A stretch of DNA of 64,000 nt from Chitinophaga vietnamensis (GTDB lineage: Bacteria > Bacteroidota > Bacteroidia > Chitinophagales > Chitinophagaceae): contig NZ_CABHMS010000009.1 of assembly GCF_902167635.1 (NCBI RefSeq), forward strand, positions 266,272 through 330,271, in the 5' to 3' direction. The notes beneath the pieces are model-generated. The model saw only the letters and a list, made by a program, of their open reading frames with translations, was not told the DNA's origin and searched no databases. Made by a program: the position numbers and the translations under genes. This document shows positions 59,150 through 64,000 of this stretch, in pieces (the first letter of the stretch is position 1; each line of letters starts with the position of its first letter).

Positions 59150-61270
59150 ATGGATCGTATGCTAACTTTTAGAAACTTCATACTTTTCCTGAGTACGGTA
59201 ATCCTGTTTGTTTCCTGTGCATTCGTGAAAGATCATACAGGCGGAAATGGCATGGCCAAAGTAAGGCGTGCGGACCGCCTGTTCAAAAGACAGGAATATG
59301 AGCATGCAGTGAGCCTGTGCAATGACGTGATCAACAACGGCGGAAGAGAAGAAGTATTACGCGCGGCCAAGCTGCAGCTGGCGCGCATCTATTTTGAAAC
59401 ACGGCAGTTCGAAAAAACGCTCAGCCTCTATGATGAGCTGCTGTACAAACCCGGCAATGATGTGCTGGTAAGCGATGTGACCAATTACATGGACCTGCTG
59501 AAGCGCACCGGCCGCGTGCTCAAAGCCAAAGAAGTGGCCGAAACCTATGCGAAGAACTACAAGAATAACGCACGTTTCACCAACCTGCAGGAATCACTGA
59601 CGAACTACTACACTTTCTTTAACCGCGATTCCATGCGGAATGTGCGGGTAGACAGTTTACGGCTGAACCTTCCGGGGTATCAGTACGGACTGGCATTGTA
59701 TAACGACAACATCGTATTTCTGTCGAATGATTTTAAAAAGAACGATGCACAGTCGTTCTACACCAATTCAAAATTATACATGGTGTCGGAAGATGGCGTA
59801 GAACCCTTCAGCAACAGCCTGAAAGGCGTACTGCAAGTAGGGCCGGCCTCTTTCTTCGATCATGGTAAAAAAGTGATCTATACTTCCAATCGTTTCGATG
59901 CGGTGAAGAACGAGAAAAATTCCTATATCAATTATAACAACAATACCCAGTTGCTCCAGGCCACTTATCAGCCGGAGCACGACAACTGGAGCAAACCCGT
60001 GCCGGTGAAGATCGGGAAAAATGCAGATAACTATTCTTTCCTGCATCCATCTGTTGCTCCGAATGGGAAACGTTTGTACTTTGCATCCGATATGCCCGGC
60101 GGTTATGGCGGAACAGACATCTACTATACCGACTGGGACAAGGAAGAGAAGCGGTGGAAAGCGCCGGTAAATATGGGTCCTGCGGTGAATACCAATGGTA
60201 ATGAACTTTATCCGTTCGTATCCGGAGACCAGTTATTTTTCTCTTCCAATGGTCTGCAAGGTTTTGGCGGACAAGATATATTTGTGATCAATGTGAAGAA
60301 ACCGGAAGAAGGGGTGGCGCATCTGCCTTACCCGGTGAATACACAGTTCGATGACCTGAATCCCGTGCTGGATGTGAATAAGCGGCTGTTGTACTTTACC
60401 TCTGACCGCTCCGGTGTGCACGACAATGATCATATTTATGTGCTCAACCTGAAGAAAAATCCTTTGAAACAGCTGGACCTGCCCGATCCCGGCAAGCCGC
60501 TGAAAGATGACGATAAAGTGCCCTATACGATGAACCAGACGGATGATCGCCGTCAGCAGACTTTAGTAGGAGACAAGCGCTACGACAACATCTCAAATGA
60601 TTCCGTTCAGCAGCCTTTACCTGTGCCTGTGAAACGTGTAGCCGAGCCCGTTATTGCCAACAACGAGCGCCCGGTTGCGGACTATGCCGATGAACCCGTG
60701 AACAGCTCACCAGAGATCATTCCCTGGCAAAATACCGTGAACACTGTAACAGCGCCAACAGCAGCGGCCGCGCAAGCCGCGCCCGCCGCCTTCAGCGACA
60801 GCCGCAGCGCCAATGCCGCTCCCGACAGGATCGGATGGCGCCAGCCTGAAAACCCGAATCCCGCTACCCAGAAAGGCGACAGCCTCGCCAAAGTAGCCGG
60901 GGTATTGTGGCATATCCCCGGGGTGATCTATTTCGATCTCAACTCGTATGTGCCGCAAGACCGGGAATGGCGCAAGCTGGATTCCATCTTCCAGGTATGG
61001 AAAGCGCATCCGCAACGCCTCATCCTGATCAATGGCCACACCGATGTGATCGGCGCAGAGAAATATAACCTGGCATTGTCGAGGAACCGCGCCGTATACA
61101 TACAGGAATGCCTGCGCAGCAGGGGAGTGGATCCGGACCGTATCCGGGTTAACTATTACGGCTCTACGAAACCGGTGATGATCGCCAAACAATATTCCCT
61201 GGCAGCCGACAGGGAGCTGTTCATAAAGGTACAGGGCGTGAACCGCCGCTGTGAAGTGAGGATCTTGTAA
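59150..61270 (+). CDS. OmpA/PD40 lipoprotein, right-arm copy
   Basis: Identical 706-residue copy of 5183-7303 with lipobox Cys23, TPR-like region, PD40 repeats and OmpA domain. Confidence 0.87.
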   Translation: MDRMLTFRNFILFLSTVILFVSCAFVKDHTGGNGMAKVRRADRLFKRQEYEHAVSLCNDVINNGGREEVLRAAKLQLARIYFETRQFEKTLSLYDELLYKPGNDVLVSDVTNYMDLLKRTGRVLKAKEVAETYAKNYKNNARFTNLQESLTNYYTFFNRDSMRNVRVDSLRLNLPGYQYGLALYNDNIVFLSNDFKKNDAQSFYTNSKLYMVSEDGVEPFSNSLKGVLQVGPASFFDHGKKVIYTSNRFDAVKNEKNSYINYNNNTQLLQATYQPEHDNWSKPVPVKIGKNADNYSFLHPSVAPNGKRLYFASDMPGGYGGTDIYYTDWDKEEKRWKAPVNMGPAVNTNGNELYPFVSGDQLFFSSNGLQGFGGQDIFVINVKKPEEGVAHLPYPVNTQFDDLNPVLDVNKRLLYFTSDRSGVHDNDHIYVLNLKKNPLKQLDLPDPGKPLKDDDKVPYTMNQTDDRRQQTLVGDKRYDNISNDSVQQPLPVPVKRVAEPVIANNERPVADYADEPVNSSPEIIPWQNTVNTVTAPTAAAAQAAPAAFSDSRSANAAPDRIGWRQPENPNPATQKGDSLAKVAGVLWHIPGVIYFDLNSYVPQDREWRKLDSIFQVWKAHPQRLILINGHTDVIGAEKYNLALSRNRAVYIQECLRSRGVDPDRIRVNYYGSTKPVMIAKQYSLAADRELFIKVQGVNRRCEVRIL

Positions 61271-61302
61271 ATAACTTTTTTGCGTATATCAAAATTACAG
61301 AG

Positions 61303-63786
61303 ATGAACAAAATTGCTTCATTAATGCTCTTCCTGGCAATAGGCGCACAGGCCATTGCACAGGAAATGCCGGTAGTCTTCAACAAAAGCTTCGGTACGCC
61401 GAAGAACCAGTACAAGAAACTGGCAATTGCAGAGAACAATGCAATTGTAGCTATCGGTGGCGGTACAGACAATGGTTGCATTACCAAATTGTCGGCCAGT
61501 GGAAATCTTATTTATAACACCAAACTGAACAAAGGCGGGCTGGTAGCTTACCAGGACCTGCTGCTGCTGCCAAAGAACGAGCTGGTAGTGGTAGGCGGCG
61601 GTACCATCGCATACGGCAATGCCCGTATCACGAAGCTGTCGGCCACCGGTGAAGTAGTGTTTGACAAAAGCATCGGCAATGGCCAGGGCGGCTATTTTGA
61701 CAAGATCATCGCCGACCGCCGTGGTGGCCTGATCGCCGTAGGCGTAGATGGCAGCAAGCCTGCACAGGCCCGCATCACCAAGTTTGCACCCGATGGTAAA
61801 GTAGAATTTGATAAAGGCTTCGGCGCACATAACGTATTCACCAATGTACTGATCGATGAAGATGAAAACATCGTTGCCGTAGGCGGCGACGTAGGAGATG
61901 GACAGGGCAAGGCTTTCATCGTGAAGGTAGATGGTAAGGGAGAAAAACAATATGAACTCAGCTTCGGCAAACCCGGCGCCGTATTTGAAAAGATGCTGCT
62001 CCTCGAAGATGGCGCTATCCTCGCTATGGGCGGCGGAGCCTATGGTACCGGCAATGCCAGCCGCATCGCCAAGATCAACGCGGAAGGACAAGTAGTATTC
62101 GACAAAGAATACAGCACGGTAGACGGTAAGTTCAACGCGATGAAAGTAAATGACCTCGGCCAGATATTCGCCTGCGCAGAAGAGAAAGATAAAGGTCGCA
62201 TCGTGAAGCTCCGCCCCGATGGCACCGAGCTTTTCAACAAAGAAGTAGATGCCGCCCTCTATGCCCTCGAAGTAGGCAAGAACGGTAAAGTAGTGGCCGC
62301 CGGTGGTAACCTCGGCAACGGTACCGGCAAAATCGTGAAACTCCTGCCCGACGGTAGCATGGTCGTTAATAAAAACATCGGCTCCGTATTCCAGCACCTG
62401 CTGCTCACGGAAGATGATGAAATGTGCGTAGTCACCAAAGAAGGTTACCGCCTGCTGAAACTCAGTCCTGACGGGGAACTGATGTTCGACAAACAACTCG
62501 GTAAATACGATGCCAAAACATCGCTGGCATCACTGGTGATGAGCCCTGCCGGCGAAATCCTCGCCGCTGGCGGCGGTGATGAAGATGGTAACCGCATCAT
62601 CAAGATCAGCCACGGTGTATCTATCAATGATATCGTAGTATCAGAGCCGCTCAATGGCTTGTCAAATGCCACGCTCACCATCACCCTCTCCGGCTTCCTG
62701 AGAAACAATGGTGTGCGCACGCCTGTGAATGTACATTATAAAACTATCCCGCATAAGAATGGCGCGGGCCCCGGCGATTTTGACGTAACGGAAGGTACGA
62801 TCTCTTTTGTTCCATCTGAATTTGCTGCCGGCGCTATCATCTCCAAAACCATCCAGATACCGATCAAGAGCGATAACCTCCTCGAAGGAAAAGAAGCCTT
62901 CCACGTAGAAGTGCTCGATGCCTCTGATCTCTATCTTACCAAAGCCAAAGGAGAAGTGACTATCCTCGACCAGCCTGCCATCGTGAAATTTGTAGGAGGC
63001 AGCAATGGCGCAGAACCTAACACCGATGTGGTGTTCTCCGCCGGTATCTTCAAACGCGACAACTCGCCATTGATCAACGCTACCGCTAAACCGGTACGTC
63101 TCACCTACAAGTTCGGTAACGGTACCGCCTTGCCTGGCGCGGATTTCGTGAACAGCATCAAAGCGCCTTTCGTCATTGATAGCGGCGCTTCCACCGCCAG
63201 TCTGAATGTGAAAGTGAAAGACGACAACCGTTTTGAGCTCGCAGAAACAGTAGTGCTGGTATTGAGCGAGATCAAAGCAGACAACGAAGCGGTAGTTGGA
63301 TATAATGGTGATGTAACGTCCATCTCTGCATCACAATACATCCAGGATCAGCCGGCCTACGTAACGCTTGTCAAACTTACTGACGCCAACGAATCAGCCA
63401 CTGCTCCGGTAAGCATGTTCAAATGTATACTGGTGAAAGCCGCCGACCAGTCCGTACAAACCAATTGCACCGGCAGCGATATCAATATCTATTTCGGTGT
63501 TGATTCATCCAGCACGGCGCGTTACGGCAAAAAATACATCATCATGAACGGCGATATGGTGAAGATCACCGGCGACTGTGCCTTCAGCGAAACTGATATC
63601 CAGGTGGCCCTCGTGAACGACCGTATCAAAGAACCCGATGCGCTCGTAGTCGTAAAACTCCGTGATGCCACCGCCGCCGCTACTGCCGGCCAGTTGCACG
63701 TTTCACCGGATATTAAACTCAACAAAGCCGTTGCCGTCATCCACGATGACGATACCGACGACGGCACCATGCTCTCCGCCAAATAA
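61303..63786 (+). CDS. Propeller-like plus Calx-beta exported protein, right-arm copy
   Basis: Identical 827-residue copy of 2667-5150, with eight propeller-like repeats and three Calx-beta domains. It is the outermost gene of the right arm. Confidence 0.8.
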   Translation: MNKIASLMLFLAIGAQAIAQEMPVVFNKSFGTPKNQYKKLAIAENNAIVAIGGGTDNGCITKLSASGNLIYNTKLNKGGLVAYQDLLLLPKNELVVVGGGTIAYGNARITKLSATGEVVFDKSIGNGQGGYFDKIIADRRGGLIAVGVDGSKPAQARITKFAPDGKVEFDKGFGAHNVFTNVLIDEDENIVAVGGDVGDGQGKAFIVKVDGKGEKQYELSFGKPGAVFEKMLLLEDGAILAMGGGAYGTGNASRIAKINAEGQVVFDKEYSTVDGKFNAMKVNDLGQIFACAEEKDKGRIVKLRPDGTELFNKEVDAALYALEVGKNGKVVAAGGNLGNGTGKIVKLLPDGSMVVNKNIGSVFQHLLLTEDDEMCVVTKEGYRLLKLSPDGELMFDKQLGKYDAKTSLASLVMSPAGEILAAGGGDEDGNRIIKISHGVSINDIVVSEPLNGLSNATLTITLSGFLRNNGVRTPVNVHYKTIPHKNGAGPGDFDVTEGTISFVPSEFAAGAIISKTIQIPIKSDNLLEGKEAFHVEVLDASDLYLTKAKGEVTILDQPAIVKFVGGSNGAEPNTDVVFSAGIFKRDNSPLINATAKPVRLTYKFGNGTALPGADFVNSIKAPFVIDSGASTASLNVKVKDDNRFELAETVVLVLSEIKADNEAVVGYNGDVTSISASQYIQDQPAYVTLVKLTDANESATAPVSMFKCILVKAADQSVQTNCTGSDINIYFGVDSSSTARYGKKYIIMNGDMVKITGDCAFSETDIQVALVNDRIKEPDALVVVKLRDATAAATAGQLHVSPDIKLNKAVAVIHDDDTDDGTMLSAK

Positions 63787-63830
63787 TGGCTTGATACTAT
63801 TACCGATATACGCGTTTCAAGCACCAACAC

Positions 63831-63867
63831 ATTCCCGCATGGCTTTCGCCTTGCGGGAATTTCTTTG
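63831..63867 (+). terminator. Terminator of the surface operon, right-arm copy
   Basis: Stem attcccgca/tgcgggaat at 63831-63839 and 63852-63860, then ttctttg. Perfect symmetry with the left arm ends at 63867. Confidence 0.75.
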
Positions 63868-64000
63868 TGCGAAGGTTGTCTTTGCTCAGGATTATACTGA
63901 TTAAAAGGATTATAAGGATTTTTTTCATCAGATTAAATAAGGATTCACGAAGATTATTTCGATTTGATCTTCGTGAATCCTTATTTAATCTGATGAAAAA
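63853..64000. repeat. Intact long hairpin repeat at the right edge
   Basis: A perfect 34-base inverted repeat (63921-63954 with 63967-64000) flanks the 12-base loop tatttcgatttg. By comparison with the left-end copy, the stem should continue past the window to about 80-100 bases per side, pairing with 63853-63920. The core contains short units such as aaggattataaggatt. No coding potential. It follows the surface-operon terminator. Confidence 0.85.

Larger units (their letters stand above)
2586..63867. repeat. Giant perfect palindrome, two arms of about 30.6 kb with no spacer
   Basis: Positions x and 66453-x are complementary across the whole interval, as judged from identical protein translations of all mirrored genes, from mirrored coordinates that always sum to 66453, and from direct reading of several intergenic stretches. 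The axis lies between 33226 and 33227. Arms are 2586-33226 and 33227-63867. Each arm holds complete copies of every gene listed from the Calx-beta propeller gene to cysN. I did not compare every base by computation. Perfect spacerless palindromes of this size are normally unstable in bacteria. Confidence 0.97.

Noticed and set aside
2586-63867. Composite transposon or IS-mediated inverted duplication
   Set aside because: No transposase, terminal repeats or target duplication is seen at the axis or at the outer ends.

Overview
The window is chromosomal DNA from a member of the Bacteroidota, most likely a Chitinophaga-like Chitinophagaceae. The evidence is a giant Calx-beta adhesin with a type-B gliding/type IX secretion C-terminal domain next to PorP/SprF and OmpA-type partners, PorT-type barrels, promoter elements of the form TAnnTTTG, little Shine-Dalgarno signal, and the gene order parA-parB-DUF5683-dapB. 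No tRNA, rRNA, CRISPR array, transposase or phage gene was seen.

The dominant feature is a giant perfect palindrome. From 2586 to 63867 the sequence reads the same on both strands: every position x pairs with 66453-x, about 30.6 kb per arm, with no spacer. The axis lies between 33226 and 33227, inside the hairpin terminator of cysN. Every gene between 2667 and 33193 therefore appears twice, in opposite orientation, with identical predicted protein. All mirrored gene coordinates sum to 66453, so the arms have no net length difference. Outside 2586/63867 the arms differ only by small gaps inside a long hairpin repeat, and the window ends there. A foldback or assembly origin is the simplest explanation; a real inverted duplication would be remarkable.

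Unique left end (1-2585): an apparent minus-strand operon of an outer-membrane barrel, a Rieske [2Fe-2S] lipoprotein and an imelysin-family lipoprotein cut by the window edge, then a degraded hairpin repeat.

Left arm (2586-33226), in order: a minus-strand surface operon (2764-aa adhesin, PorP/SprF, OmpA/PD40 lipoprotein, propeller/Calx-beta protein); an AT-rich divergent region; ahcY and pdxJ on plus; a composite hairpin repeat; lon, a PorT-type barrel, an uncharacterised outer-membrane protein and a metallophosphoesterase on minus; then on plus a UPF0173 metal-dependent hydrolase, parA, parB, a DUF5683 gene, dapB, an Rrf2 regulator and the sulfate-assimilation genes cysH, cysD and cysN. The right arm (33227-63867) repeats all of this in reverse.

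The genes form recognisable groups. The adhesin operon is a type IX secretion substrate with its membrane partners. parA/parB and their neighbours form the usual chromosome-partition neighbourhood. The Rrf2 regulator precedes the genes that turn sulfate into sulfite. ahcY recycles S-adenosylhomocysteine.
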